5,789 nt of DNA from an uncultured Lachnospiraceae bacterium. GTDB taxonomy: Bacteria > Bacillota > Clostridia > Lachnospirales > Lachnospiraceae. The stretch's first letter is position 1. The number at the start of each line of letters is the position of its first letter. Shown piece after piece: positions 5,721 through 5,789 of this stretch. The position numbers and the translations under genes are program-made. The notes under the pieces are model-generated. The model saw only the letters and a program-made list of their open reading frames with translations, searched no databases and was not told the DNA's origin. The DNA lies in NCBI GenBank assembly GCA_947594085.1, contig CANQEB010000163.1, forward strand, positions 1 through 5,789. Reading direction: 5' to 3'.

Positions 5721-5789
5721 CCACCCGTAAAACGGGTGGCTCGGGACGCGGGCTCTAAGCCCGCCCTACTTGGCCGCGCCTCAAGGCGC
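5721..5789. repeat. Cluster of three perfect hairpins, possible IS200/IS605-related or REP-like repeat
   Basis: Three perfect inverted repeats sit side by side in the non-coding DNA upstream of rimP. The first is CCACCCGT/ACGGGTGG (5721-5728, 5732-5739; 8-bp stem, 3-nt loop). The second is GCGGGCT/AGCCCGC (5748-5754, 5758-5764; 7-bp stem, 3-nt loop). The third is GCGCC/GGCGC (5776-5780, 5785-5789; at least 5 bp, loop TCAA), cut by the window edge. No stem is followed by a U-run on either strand, so these are not ordinary intrinsic terminators. Clustered short palindromes with tiny loops are typical of REP sequences and of the ends or omega-RNA region of IS200/IS605 elements. I see no transposase in the window, so that origin is inference. 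A structured leader for rimP is the alternative. Confidence 0.6.

Noticed and set aside
5703..5789. tRNA gene (some bacteria carry one at the head of the nusA operon)
   Set aside because: The three hairpins have 3-4 nt loops. There is no T-loop GTTCRA sequence, no anticodon arm of the right size and no acceptor pairing.
5721..5789. Intrinsic terminator of the gene to the right
   Set aside because: None of the three stems is followed by a U-run in the direction of transcription. The leftmost is followed by GGGCGAC, so the terminator model does not fit.

Overview
The window is a conserved chromosomal transcription/translation operon, the nusA-infB cluster, read entirely on the minus strand. 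The gene order, the Gram-positive-type NusA (S1-KH1-KH2 with no C-terminal AR repeats), strong GGAGG ribosome binding sites, the ylxR-ylxQ pair and a DHH phosphoesterase after rbfA all point to a Firmicute of class Clostridia. A Lachnospiraceae-like gut organism is my best guess. That placement is inference from gene order and protein style, not from a search.

In transcription order (right to left) the layout is as follows. A GC-rich cluster of three perfect hairpins (5721-5789) runs off the right edge. Then come rimP (30S maturation, 5229-5696), an 82-nt leader with two adjoining hairpins and a U-run (5147-5228), nusA (transcription elongation/termination factor, 3881-5146), ylxR/rnpM (3596-3877), ylxQ (L7Ae-like, TTG start, 3289-3609), infB (IF2, 470-3286), rbfA (30S maturation, 60-443) and the first 22 codons of a DHH-family nanoRNase/phosphatase (nrnA-like, 1-67). 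From nusA to the left edge the genes are almost fused: gaps are 26 nt at most and there are two overlaps, so this is one translationally coupled transcript. No stretch over 300 bases lacks a gene.

The genes join RNA polymerase control (NusA) to ribosome assembly (RimP, RbfA), translation initiation (IF2), RNase P modulation (YlxR), a probable K-turn RNA-binding protein (YlxQ) and degradation of very short RNAs (NrnA). The core is ordinary. The unusual parts are the hairpin cluster upstream of rimP, which resembles palindromic repeats of the IS200/IS605 or REP kind; a possible attenuator just before nusA; a 72-residue NusA tail with 30 acidic residues, 17 tyrosines and no basic residue; and a very long IF2 linker with ten tandem octapeptides followed by RG-rich 13-mers. 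Starts for rimP, infB and ylxQ were revised from Shine-Dalgarno spacing. I see no clear evidence of a wholly new system.
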